Of a DNA stretch of 64,000 nucleotides, positions 27,055-35,670 are shown in pieces. The DNA is taken from contig JAKQHT010000010.1 in assembly GCA_029557895.1 (NCBI GenBank), positions 62,001 through 126,000 of the forward strand. Direction: 5' to 3'. The notes beneath the pieces are model-generated. The model worked only from the letters and a program-made list of their open reading frames with translations. It was not told the DNA's origin and ran no database searches. Made by a program: the position numbers and the translations under genes. This stretch comes from Bacteroidota bacterium (GTDB taxonomy: Bacteria; Bacteroidota; Bacteroidia; Flavobacteriales; Flavobacteriaceae). How positions within the stretch are numbered: the stretch's first letter is position 1; every line of letters begins with the position of its first letter.

Positions 27055-28503
27055 TCAACTCTGCATTTCAGAATATCCAACTGCTTCACCAATTAGTGTT
27101 GTGGTTGTACAATCCGTAACGTGCACCAAAACATAATCTCCTGCTTTGTAACCTTCTTTCGGGAAAACAACCGTAGTGTTTTGGGAGTTCCGTCCGCTCC
27201 AATGCAAATCGGATTTTTTGGACTCTTTCTCTATTAAAACCTCCACTGTTTGCCCCACAAATCTTTGAGTTCTCTTTAATGCCATGGCTTGTTGAAGGTC
27301 AATAACTTCCTGCAACCTTCGTTTTTTCACTTCATCGGGAATATCGTCTGCCATTTTTCGTGCAGCCAAAGTTCCCGGTCTTTCCGAATAGGCAAACATA
27401 AACCCGAAATCGTATTGGGCATATTCCATCAAGGTTAACGTATCCTTGTGGTCTTCTTCGGTTTCGGTCGGAAAACCGGTGATGATATCCTGCGAAATAC
27501 TGCAATCTGGAATAATTCTTCGGATTTTATCAACAAGTTCCATATATTCCTCACGCGTGTGCTGACGGTTCATTTCTTTCAGAATTCTGGTACTTCCGCT
27601 TTGAACCGGCAAATGGATATACTTGCAAACATTATGGTATTTTGCAATAACGTGCAATACCTCTTCGTGCATATCCTGCGGATTGGAAGTTGAAAAACGA
27701 AAACGCATTTTCGGGAAATTTACTGCACACATTTCCAAAAGCTGGGCAAAATCAACAGCCGTGGCTTTCTGCATTTCGGTTGCCTTCACAAAATCTTTTT
27801 TCAGACCTCCTCCGTACCATAAATAACTATCTACGTTTTGTCCGAGAAGTGTAACTTCCTTAAAGCCTTTCTCCCACAAATCCTGAACTTCCTGCATAAT
27901 ACTCTGCGGTTCACGACTGCGTTCCCTACCTCTGGTAAATGGCACTACGCAAAACGTACACATATTGTCGCAACCTCTGGTAATGGTTACAAAAGCGGTA
28001 ACTCCGTTACTGTTAAGACGGACAGGCGAAATATCTCCATAGGTTTCGTCTTTGGACAAAATTACGTTTATGGCATCACGCCCTTCGTCAATTTCTTGTA
28101 ACAAATTCGGAATATCCTTGTAGGCATCAGGACCTACGACCATATCCACGATTTTTTCTTCTTCGAGGAATTTGCTTTTCAGGCGTTCAGCCATACAGCC
28201 CAAAACCCCGACTTTCATCGTAGGATTGATCTTTTTGACTGCATTAAAAGCTTCTAAACGTTTGCGGACAGTCTGCTCTGCCTTGTCACGAATTGAACAT
28301 GTATTGACCAACACCAAATCGGCCTCCTCCAAATTTTGAGTGGTATTGTATCCCTGATTTGCCAAAATAGAAGCCACGACCTCACTATCAGAAAAATTCA
28401 TCTGACAGCCGTAGCTTTCTATAAACAGTTTTTTAGCGTTGGCCTTGTTTTGTTCCAAGGCAAGGCTTGTCCCTTGTTTGTTTTCTTCAATTATCTTCTC
28501 CAT
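27055..28503 (-). CDS. miaB: tRNA-2-methylthio-N6-dimethylallyladenosine synthase
   Basis: 482 residues with the full methylthiotransferase layout: N-terminal UPF0004 domain with three cysteines (SYGCQMNFSD, NTCSIR, LGCMAE), the radical-SAM CxxxCxxC as C-DNM-C-TF-C, and a C-terminal TRAM domain. The RDKAEQ and TRGRERSRE segments are specific for MiaB, which adds a methylthio group to i6A37 of tRNAs reading U-initial codons. It has a -7 box just upstream, and the lipoprotein gene follows 186 bases downstream on the same strand. Confidence 0.96.
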   Translation of the reverse strand: MEKIIEENKQGTSLALEQNKANAKKLFIESYGCQMNFSDSEVVASILANQGYNTTQNLEEADLVLVNTCSIRDKAEQTVRKRLEAFNAVKKINPTMKVGVLGCMAERLKSKFLEEEKIVDMVVGPDAYKDIPNLLQEIDEGRDAINVILSKDETYGDISPVRLNSNGVTAFVTITRGCDNMCTFCVVPFTRGRERSREPQSIMQEVQDLWEKGFKEVTLLGQNVDSYLWYGGGLKKDFVKATEMQKATAVDFAQLLEMCAVNFPKMRFRFSTSNPQDMHEEVLHVIAKYHNVCKYIHLPVQSGSTRILKEMNRQHTREEYMELVDKIRRIIPDCSISQDIITGFPTETEEDHKDTLTLMEYAQYDFGFMFAYSERPGTLAARKMADDIPDEVKKRRLQEVIDLQQAMALKRTQRFVGQTVEVLIEKESKKSDLHWSGRNSQNTTVVFPKEGYKAGDYVLVHVTDCTTTTLIGEAVGYSEMQS

Positions 28504-28543
28504 GTCAGTAATGAAAACGGCCCAAAATTTCGGGTTAAGTTTG

Positions 28544-28577
28544 CAAAGATACGAATTATTTCAAGTATTATGACAAA
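28544..28577 (-). promoter_or_regulatory. Promoter of miaB
   Basis: The minus strand has TATCTTTG (28551-28544), a perfect TAnnTTTG, with TTTG (28577-28574) 22 bases further upstream, slightly more than the standard spacing. The start codon is 41 bases downstream of the -7 box. Confidence 0.5.
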
Positions 28578-28657
28578 GTGGCAGTTGTTAAATTTGTTTG
28601 AAAATCTTGATTATTTGTCCGTTCTTTGGTTGGACCAACCAAAAAAAACAAAATAAA

Positions 28658-29437
28658 ATGCGATTACCAGAACTGCAATCAAAAATCCAAAACGCGCCCA
28701 ACCTTGATTTTGGTACCATTTTCAACCAATCCATAGAACTGTTTAAAAAAGTGTGGCTGCAGGGGTTGCTGACACTTATTATCTCATCGGCTTTGATGGT
28801 GCCTTTTTATATTTTGATGTACCTGCCTCTGATTGCCCTTGGTTTGATGGAGCAAATGTCTGTTGGGCAAAGTGGTGACCCAAGTTTTTTCATTGTATTG
28901 CCCATGGTGTTGATCGTGCTGGTGTTTGTGTTTTTTGCCATGTGCATTTCGTTTTCGCTTCTTGCGGCTTTTTATAGAATTTGCAGAAATAAAGATTTGG
29001 GCATTGAAGCCTCCGATAATTATTTTTATTTTTTGAAGAAACAATACCTTGGCAAAGTGATGAAGTTGGCTTTGATTTCTGTCGGAATTGTCATGTTGGC
29101 AATGCTGTTGTGCGGTTTGCCAATAATTTATGCCATGGTCCCACTGTCGTTTTTTTCGATAATCTTTGCGTTCAATCCGGAACTGTCGTCCACAGAGATA
29201 GCCAAGGCAAGTTTTAGTTTGGGCAACAAGAAATGGTTCCTCACATTTGGTTTGATAGTAGTTGCAAGCTTTTTGGCACAAATAGTAGGGCTTTTAATGT
29301 GTTTCATAGGTGTTTTTGTAACTGCGTTTTTTGCTTATATCCCGGTATATTTTGTGTATAAAGGAAGCGTCGGTTTTGAAAATGGTGACGAACTGGAACA
29401 AATCGGAAATAGGTACTATGATGGCGACGTTCGGTAA
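28658..29437 (+). CDS. Hypothetical multi-pass membrane protein
   Basis: 259 residues, starting MRLPELQSKIQNAPNLDFG, with about five to six hydrophobic helices (residues about 38-65, 75-100, 128-160, 160-185, 200-235). The N-terminal cytosolic part DFGTIFNQSIELFKKVWLQG and the late segment FSLGNKKWFLTFGLI resemble the membrane proteins of the beta-barrel-less DUF975/GDPD-membrane type, but I cannot name the family. The frame extends up to TTG 28598; the ATG at 28658 follows an A-rich ribosome-binding stretch and is preferred. Confidence 0.65.
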   Translation: MRLPELQSKIQNAPNLDFGTIFNQSIELFKKVWLQGLLTLIISSALMVPFYILMYLPLIALGLMEQMSVGQSGDPSFFIVLPMVLIVLVFVFFAMCISFSLLAAFYRICRNKDLGIEASDNYFYFLKKQYLGKVMKLALISVGIVMLAMLLCGLPIIYAMVPLSFFSIIFAFNPELSSTEIAKASFSLGNKKWFLTFGLIVVASFLAQIVGLLMCFIGVFVTAFFAYIPVYFVYKGSVGFENGDELEQIGNRYYDGDVR

Positions 29438-29565
29438 TTTGTTGTAAACTAATGATTTGATATAATTGCAATCTTAACGCAGTATATTGATATACAGCGT
29501 GTTGTTACTGATTTTTAGTTTTCTGGACAATGTCTTTATTTTATATGGTCAGATATAATATTAGG

Positions 29566-29593
29566 TTGGTTCTTTTTTTTTCATATACATTTG
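29566..29593 (+). promoter_or_regulatory. Promoter of topA
   Basis: TACATTTG at 29586-29593 is a perfect TAnnTTTG; a TTG at 29566-29568 lies 17 bases upstream. The topA ATG is 20 bases downstream. Confidence 0.55.
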
Positions 29594-29613
29594 CAGGTGT
29601 AATAAACTAAAAA

Positions 29614-32079
29614 ATGGCAAAGAATTTAGTGATCGTTGAGTCGCCGGCGAAGGCAAAGACTATTGAGAAATTTCTTGGCAAGGACTATAAGGTTGAATCC
29701 AGTTTTGGGCATATCACAGACCTGCCATCCAAAGAGCTAGGAGTTGATGTCGAGGGCGATTTTAAGCCGAAATATCAAATATCAAAAGACAAACGTGATA
29801 TTGTCAAAAAACTAAAGGAATTGGCCAGTAAGGCAGATACTGTTTGGCTTGCCAGTGATGAGGATCGTGAGGGGGAGGCCATTGCCTGGCATTTGGCCGA
29901 AGCGCTCAAACTCGACAAGGCAAAAACAAAACGTATTGTTTTTCATGAGATTACAAGATCTGCCATCCAAAAAGCTATCGAAAACCCACGGGGTATTGAT
30001 TATCATTTGGTTGATGCACAGCAGGCTCGACGCGTTCTGGACAGGATTGTAGGCTATGAACTGTCGCCCGTGCTGTGGAAAAAGGTCAAGGGCGGTCTTT
30101 CCGCTGGTCGCGTACAATCGGTTTCGGTGCGTCTTATAGTGGAAAGAGAGCGGGAAATACAGGCGTTCTTGCCAGAGGCATCCTTTAGGGTAGAAGCTGT
30201 ATTTTCTACAGAAAACGGACAAACGTTAAAGGCACGACTGCCAAAAGTGTTTTCAACCAAGGAAGAAGCGTATGCATTTTTGAAGTCAAATTCAGCCGCG
30301 AATTTCAAAGTGGCGGAGCTCGATAAAAAACCGGGAAAGAAATCCCCTGCAGCTCCATTTACCACCTCCACCCTCCAGCAGGAAGCCTCAAGAAAACTTT
30401 ACTTTTCGGTGAGCAAGACCATGACCTTGGCACAACGACTTTATGAAGCAGGGCTCATTACCTATATGAGAACCGATAGCGTCAACCTCTCCGACGAGGC
30501 GAGAAATGGCGCCAAAAGAGAAATCGAAGCCGCCTATGGTTCAAAATACAGTACATCGCGAAATTATCAATCTAAATCCAAAGGCGCACAGGAAGCGCAC
30601 GAAGCCATCAGGCCCACAGATTTTTCAGTACATTCAGTGGCATTGGACAGAGATCAGGCACGTCTATATGAGCTTATTTGGAAACGAGCCATAGCCTCGC
30701 AAATGAGCGATGCCGAACTGGAACGCACCAATGCAAAAATCAGCGCATCCACCCATTCTGAACAATTTGTGGCTAATGGAGAAGTCATAACCTTCGATGG
30801 ATTTTTGAAAGTTTACCTTGAAGATACCGACGATGAAGATGTTGAACAAGAAGGCATGCTCCCACCGTTGAAGGTTAACGAATCGCTGACCAACAATTAC
30901 ATTACCGCCACGGAGCGATACACAAGGGCGCCATATCGATATACTGAAGCTTCATTGGTAAAACAGCTCGAAGAACTTGGTATTGGACGTCCATCTACCT
31001 ATGCACCAACAATTTCCACTATCCAAAACAGAAATTATGTCGAGAAAGGAAATGTTGAGGGCGTGTCGCGCAACTATTCGCAACTTACTTTCGAAGCAGG
31101 AGATATAAAGGAAAAACAATTGACAGAAAAGTTTGGTTCAGACAAAGGAAAGTTGGTGCCGACCGATGTGGGTTTTATTGTTACCGATTTTTTGGTCAAC
31201 CATTTCAATACCATTCTGGATTACAACTTTACCGCCAAAATGGAAGAAGATTTTGACAATATCGCCGAAGGCAAGGAAAACTGGACTAAAATAATGAAAA
31301 CCTTTTATAAGGATTTTCATCCACAAGTTGCCGATGTCGAAAAAAATGCCGAGCGCGAGTCGGGTGAACGTATTTTGGGGGTAGATCCAAGAACCGGCAG
31401 GAAAGTACTTGTGCGTTTGGGCAAATTTGGGCCCATGGTGCAGATCGGTACGCCCGATGACGTCGAAAAGCCACAGTTTGCAAGCTTACTTCCAGATCAA
31501 CAATTGTCGACCATCACATTTGACGAAGCCATGGATCTCTTTAAATTGCCCAAAGATTTGGGAACTTTCGAGGACCAAGAAGTTGAAGTGAACAACGGGA
31601 GGTTTGGTCCCTATGTTCGGTTTGGAAAAACCTTCATTTCGTTGCCCACCGGAACGGATCCGATGAGCGTTGACCTAGATGAAGCCATTGCACTTATCAA
31701 GAACAAACAAAAAGCAGATGCTCCTATATATATATATGAAGGTTTGCCCGTAGTGAAAGGCAAGGGTCGTTTTGGTCCATTTATCAAATGGAACGGTATA
31801 TTTATCAATGTAAGCAAAAAATACGACTGGGATCATCTTTCCGAAGATGATGTCAAAGAACTCATTGAGGATAAATTGCAGAAAGACAAGGAAAAAGTTG
31901 TCCACAACTGGGAAACGGCAGGTATCAAAGTAGAAAAAGGACGATGGGGAAAACACATCGTTAGCAAAGGAAAAACAAAAGTAGAACTGGACAAATCCCA
32001 AGATGTTTCAAAAATGACGTTAGAGGAGGCTATTGCCATTATCCAAAGCAAAACACCCGCCAAGAAAAAGAAGTTATGA
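29614..32079 (+). CDS. topA: DNA topoisomerase I
   Basis: 821 residues of a type IA topoisomerase that relaxes negative supercoils. The TOPRIM domain opens the protein (LVIVESPAKAKTIEKFLG) with the acidic SDEDREGEA motif, and the catalytic tyrosine is Tyr284 in LITYMRTDSVNLS. The C-terminal third lacks zinc-finger Cys clusters and instead has repeated GRFGPYVRFG/GRFGPFIKW-type topoisomerase C-terminal repeats, as usual in Bacteroidota. It ends in a Lys tail (PAKKKKL). The arginase-like gene follows 91 bases later with its own promoter boxes. Confidence 0.96.
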   Translation: MAKNLVIVESPAKAKTIEKFLGKDYKVESSFGHITDLPSKELGVDVEGDFKPKYQISKDKRDIVKKLKELASKADTVWLASDEDREGEAIAWHLAEALKLDKAKTKRIVFHEITRSAIQKAIENPRGIDYHLVDAQQARRVLDRIVGYELSPVLWKKVKGGLSAGRVQSVSVRLIVEREREIQAFLPEASFRVEAVFSTENGQTLKARLPKVFSTKEEAYAFLKSNSAANFKVAELDKKPGKKSPAAPFTTSTLQQEASRKLYFSVSKTMTLAQRLYEAGLITYMRTDSVNLSDEARNGAKREIEAAYGSKYSTSRNYQSKSKGAQEAHEAIRPTDFSVHSVALDRDQARLYELIWKRAIASQMSDAELERTNAKISASTHSEQFVANGEVITFDGFLKVYLEDTDDEDVEQEGMLPPLKVNESLTNNYITATERYTRAPYRYTEASLVKQLEELGIGRPSTYAPTISTIQNRNYVEKGNVEGVSRNYSQLTFEAGDIKEKQLTEKFGSDKGKLVPTDVGFIVTDFLVNHFNTILDYNFTAKMEEDFDNIAEGKENWTKIMKTFYKDFHPQVADVEKNAERESGERILGVDPRTGRKVLVRLGKFGPMVQIGTPDDVEKPQFASLLPDQQLSTITFDEAMDLFKLPKDLGTFEDQEVEVNNGRFGPYVRFGKTFISLPTGTDPMSVDLDEAIALIKNKQKADAPIYIYEGLPVVKGKGRFGPFIKWNGIFINVSKKYDWDHLSEDDVKELIEDKLQKDKEKVVHNWETAGIKVEKGRWGKHIVSKGKTKVELDKSQDVSKMTLEEAIAIIQSKTPAKKKKL

Positions 32080-32084
32080 ACAAA

Positions 32085-32116
32085 TTGGTTGAAGAAAAAG
32101 TTTTTGATTAACTTTG
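32085..32116 (+). promoter_or_regulatory. Promoter of the arginase-fold gene
   Basis: TTG at 32085-32087, 21 bases, then TAACTTTG at 32109-32116, a perfect TAnnTTTG. The start codon is 54 bases downstream. Confidence 0.5.
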
Positions 32117-32170
32117 GAGCAGCCTGATTATGGCATCTCAAAGCAATTGATTGTAGAGCACACCCTTTAA

Positions 32171-33337
32171 ATGAATTTTAATTTTCTGTCCCCCGTTTCA
32201 GATTGTGTCTTGGCTCATAACGAGCTATTGCCCGAACAAGCGCTCGGAAAAAAAATAAGGAAACACACCACCCAAAGCGGCATGCCCGATCTTGACGGCG
32301 TTAGAGTAGGAATTATTGCGGTAAGAGAAAACAGGAATGATGCCAGCCATAGCCTTGGCGAATTGCAATTTGACACCGTAAGAATTGCGCTCTATGGATT
32401 GTACCCCGGCAATTGGAGTACCCAGATAGCAGATTTGGGAGACATTCTTCAGGGTGATTCGGTCGAAGATACTTATTTTGCTTTACGTACCACCTTGTCC
32501 ATTCTTATTGACAAAAAGATCATACCGGTTATATTAGGCGGAAGTCAAGATTTGACCTACCCTAACTATAGGGCTTATGACACCTTTGCACCGATGGTCA
32601 ATATTGTCAATGTTGATTCTAACTTTGATCTTGGAGACGCATCAGAGCCCATCAAGAACAACAGCTACTTTGGCAAGATCATCACAGAGAAACCCTACAA
32701 CCTATTCAATTATTCTTCTATTGGCTATCAAACTTATTTCAATCCCCAGGAAGAAATAGACCTTATGGAAAAGCTATATTTCGAGGCGTACAGGCTTGGA
32801 GAGATATCCAAGAACATCCATTTGGTAGAACCCGTCATGAGAGATGCACATATTGTGACCATTGACCTGAAGTCGGTAAAAGCCTCTGAAGTATCCGCAA
32901 AACAAAAGTTTTCGCCCAACGGTTTTGATGGAAAAGAAATATGTACCATTGCAAGATATGCGGGCATCAGCAATAAAGTGTCATCTTTTGGCGTTTATGA
33001 ATACAAGCCTTCAAAAGACGACACCGCAACATCCATGTTGGTTGCGCAGATAATATGGTACTTTGTAGAAGGAATCAATTGCAGGGTCAAGGATGACGAC
33101 TTTGAAATTGAAACAAATTATCAAAAGTTCAATGTCCTTGTAGAAGAAGATGAACTTATTTTCTATAAAAGTATCAAAACAGGTCGTTGGTGGATAGAAA
33201 TCCCATTTTTGCCAGAGGTCAGTAATAAATTGAAGAAGCACACGTTATTACCATGCATGCATGAGGATTATATAGAGGCAAGCCATGGAAAGATACCCGA
33301 AAGATGGTACAAAGCCCATAAAAAAAACAGTTTTTGA
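32171..33337 (+). CDS. Arginase/formimidoylglutamase-fold protein with eroded metal site
   Basis: 388 residues. The central region follows the ureohydrolase (arginase/agmatinase/HutG) fold, but the three metal-binding motifs are altered. GGxH becomes GGSQD at 123-127 (Gln126 for His), DAHxD becomes DSNFD at 149-153 (Asn151 for His), and SxDxDxxDP becomes TIDLKSVKA at about 230-238 (Lys234 for the second Asp). A binuclear Mn site is unlikely to form. The protein has no signal peptide. It is placed between topA and gldK, as in other flavobacteria from memory, where it is often labelled formimidoylglutamase. A structural or regulatory role tied to the Gld genes is possible but not shown. Confidence 0.7.
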   Translation: MNFNFLSPVSDCVLAHNELLPEQALGKKIRKHTTQSGMPDLDGVRVGIIAVRENRNDASHSLGELQFDTVRIALYGLYPGNWSTQIADLGDILQGDSVEDTYFALRTTLSILIDKKIIPVILGGSQDLTYPNYRAYDTFAPMVNIVNVDSNFDLGDASEPIKNNSYFGKIITEKPYNLFNYSSIGYQTYFNPQEEIDLMEKLYFEAYRLGEISKNIHLVEPVMRDAHIVTIDLKSVKASEVSAKQKFSPNGFDGKEICTIARYAGISNKVSSFGVYEYKPSKDDTATSMLVAQIIWYFVEGINCRVKDDDFEIETNYQKFNVLVEEDELIFYKSIKTGRWWIEIPFLPEVSNKLKKHTLLPCMHEDYIEASHGKIPERWYKAHKKNSF

Positions 33338-33423
33338 ACAATTTAGTATTTGTGGCTCAAATAGCGAATTTATCGATGAAATGCATTTTTTTTAGATAAA
33401 GTGTAAAAAAAGTAAAAAAAAAA

Positions 33424-33454
33424 TTGTTTATTTAAAAATATATAAATATGTTTA
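33424..33454 (+). promoter_or_regulatory. Promoter of the gldKLMN operon
   Basis: TTG at 33424-33426, 20 bases, then TATGTTTA at 33447-33454 (one mismatch from TAnnTTTG), in a very AT-rich 173-base gap. It leaves a leader of about 50 bases before gldK. Confidence 0.5.
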
Positions 33455-33510
33455 CTGCCTCAAATTTTTTTACAACCAATTTAAAACTAAAATTTTAACC
33501 TCGAGTTTAT

Positions 33511-34893
33511 ATGAATATGAAGAAGTTTGCTTTATTAACCGCTGTGTTAGCCCTGTTGGCCAGTTGCAGCTCTGGGGACAGAGGAGAGCTGGTAGGAGCT
33601 AAAGGAAAAAAATGGCATCCTCAAAAGCCTTATGGCATGACTTTGGTTCCTGGTGGAGCCTTTATCATGGGTAAATCGGATGATGATTTGGCTGGGGTGC
33701 AAGATGCGCCGACCAAGACGGTCACCGTTAGTGCGTTCTATATGGACGAAACCGAAATAACCAACAGTGAGTACCGCCAGTTTGTGAATTGGGTTAGAGA
33801 TTCGATCGTACGTACCAAGTTGGCCATCCTAGCCGATGAAGTTGGTCAAACACCCGGGTCAGGTGGTATTGGAGAGTTTGCCTTTAAGGACGCCAACCCT
33901 GATGAAATGACGGTGTACGAAAAGTATATGTACGACAACTATAGTGGTTTGGGCCCCACAGGCTATGAGGGTCGAAAGCTCAACCACAAAGTTGACCTTA
34001 TCTTTGATACCGCTAAATATCCCGATGAATATTATGCAGAGGTAATGGACACAATGTACCTCCCTATTGAAGAGTCCTATAATGGACAGCGCACATGGGA
34101 CGTTACAAAGTTCAAGTTTCAATATACGTATATGGATCTTGCCAAAGCAGCAAAGAACCGAAACCAAAAACGTTCTGAGTTCATCAAGCAAGAAGAAGTA
34201 TTGGTCTATCCCGACACAACCGCTTGGATCAGAGACTTTGCGTATTCCTATAACGAACCTATGCACAACGATTACTTTTGGCATGCAGCCTATGATGAAT
34301 ATCCGGTAGTAGGCGTATCTTGGAAACAGGCCAACGCATTCTGCCAGTGGAGAACACTTTACAAAAATTCTTACCAAAAGAAAAAAGGCGCTCAGCCGGT
34401 AAATAGGTTCAGGTTGCCATCCGAAGCAGAATGGGAATATGCAGCCAGAGGAGGCATACAAGGCGCAACATATCCATGGGGTGGTCCATATGCCAAGAAT
34501 GACAGAGGTTGTTTTATGGCCAATTTTAAACCATTGCGTGGCGATTATGCCGCAGACCAAGCACTATATACCGTAGAAGCAAAATCGTACGACCCCAATG
34601 ACTTTAACCTTTATAACATGGCCGGAAACGTGTCTGAATGGGTAAATGGTTCTTATGACGCATCATCCTATGAGTATATGTCAACGATCAATCCCAATGT
34701 CAATGACGCCGAAAACCAACGCAAGGTCGTTAGGGGAGGTTCTTGGAAAGATGTGGCTTACTTCTTACAGGTAAGTTCCCGCGATTACGAATACGCAGAT
34801 TCTGCAAGAAGCTACATAGGTTTCAGGACCGTACAAGACTATATGGGAACCAATGTGACCGGTAATGCAGGCAATGGCGTCAATAAAAGATGA
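33511..34893 (+). CDS. gldK: Gliding motility lipoprotein GldK
   Basis: 460 residues, an outer-membrane-associated lipoprotein of the type IX secretion system. The lipobox LALLASC gives Cys19. The rest is a formylglycine-generating-enzyme/SUMF1-like fold: MTLVPGGAFIMG, YMDETEITNSEYRQFVNWV, VVGVSWKQANAFCQWR, FRLPSEAEWEYAARGG and VRGGSWKD near the end. GldK forms a ring with GldN at the outer membrane. It is first of gldK-gldL-gldM-gldN; gldL follows after 79 bases. Confidence 0.96.
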   Translation: MNMKKFALLTAVLALLASCSSGDRGELVGAKGKKWHPQKPYGMTLVPGGAFIMGKSDDDLAGVQDAPTKTVTVSAFYMDETEITNSEYRQFVNWVRDSIVRTKLAILADEVGQTPGSGGIGEFAFKDANPDEMTVYEKYMYDNYSGLGPTGYEGRKLNHKVDLIFDTAKYPDEYYAEVMDTMYLPIEESYNGQRTWDVTKFKFQYTYMDLAKAAKNRNQKRSEFIKQEEVLVYPDTTAWIRDFAYSYNEPMHNDYFWHAAYDEYPVVGVSWKQANAFCQWRTLYKNSYQKKKGAQPVNRFRLPSEAEWEYAARGGIQGATYPWGGPYAKNDRGCFMANFKPLRGDYAADQALYTVEAKSYDPNDFNLYNMAGNVSEWVNGSYDASSYEYMSTINPNVNDAENQRKVVRGGSWKDVAYFLQVSSRDYEYADSARSYIGFRTVQDYMGTNVTGNAGNGVNKR

Positions 34894-34972
34894 CAAAAAC
34901 AAAACCACAACTAAATTAACTAATTTATTAATTAACTTAAGTTTTAACACTTAACTAAAAAACAAAAAAATC

Positions 34973-35617
34973 ATGGCACAATCAAGAGCAAGCAAGAAAT
35001 TTATGAATATGGCCTACGGCCTTGGAGCATCAATCGTTATCATTGGAGCACTTTTTAAAATCACACACTTTGAGATAGGCATTTTGAACGGTAACGTTAT
35101 GTTGACCATCGGATTGGTCACAGAAGCAATCATCTTTGCCATCTCGGCGTTTGAGCCGGTTGACGACGATTTGGATTGGTCATTGGTCTATCCTGAATTG
35201 GCTGGCGGACAATCCAATAAGAAAGAAGAAAAACCTAAAGATGCAGAAGGTTTATTGTCCAAAAAACTTGATGAATTGTTGAAAGAAGCTAAAATCGATG
35301 CTGAATTGATGTCAAGCTTGGGCAACAGTATCAAAAACTTTGAAGGCGCTGCTAAAGGTATCAGCCCAACAGTTGATTCTATTGCTGCCACCAAAAAATA
35401 TGGTGAAGAAATGTCACTTGCAGCAGCACAAATGGAATCTTTGAACAGCTTGTACAAAGTACAAATGGAAGCAGCAAGTCGTCAGGCTACAATCAACGAA
35501 GAAGCTGTTGAAAACGCCCAAAAATTAAAAGAACAAATGCAATCACTGGCTTCTAACCTGTCATCATTAAATGGTGTTTACGGAGGAATGCTTTCTGCAA
35601 TGAACCGAAACAATTAA
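34973..35617 (+). CDS. gldL: Gliding motility motor protein GldL
   Basis: 214 residues. Two membrane helices (about 15-33 and 40-60) carry the glutamate Glu51 in GLVTEAIIF that is proposed to conduct protons in the T9SS/gliding motor. A long cytoplasmic helical tail follows. GldL sits with GldM in the inner membrane and is thought to convert the proton gradient into movement and secretion energy. Second gene of the operon, 53 bases before gldM. Confidence 0.97.
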   Translation: MAQSRASKKFMNMAYGLGASIVIIGALFKITHFEIGILNGNVMLTIGLVTEAIIFAISAFEPVDDDLDWSLVYPELAGGQSNKKEEKPKDAEGLLSKKLDELLKEAKIDAELMSSLGNSIKNFEGAAKGISPTVDSIAATKKYGEEMSLAAAQMESLNSLYKVQMEAASRQATINEEAVENAQKLKEQMQSLASNLSSLNGVYGGMLSAMNRNN

Positions 35618-35670
35618 TTAGTGCAGTGCGCTGAAAATTTATTTGATTAACAGAACTAAAACTAATTAAA

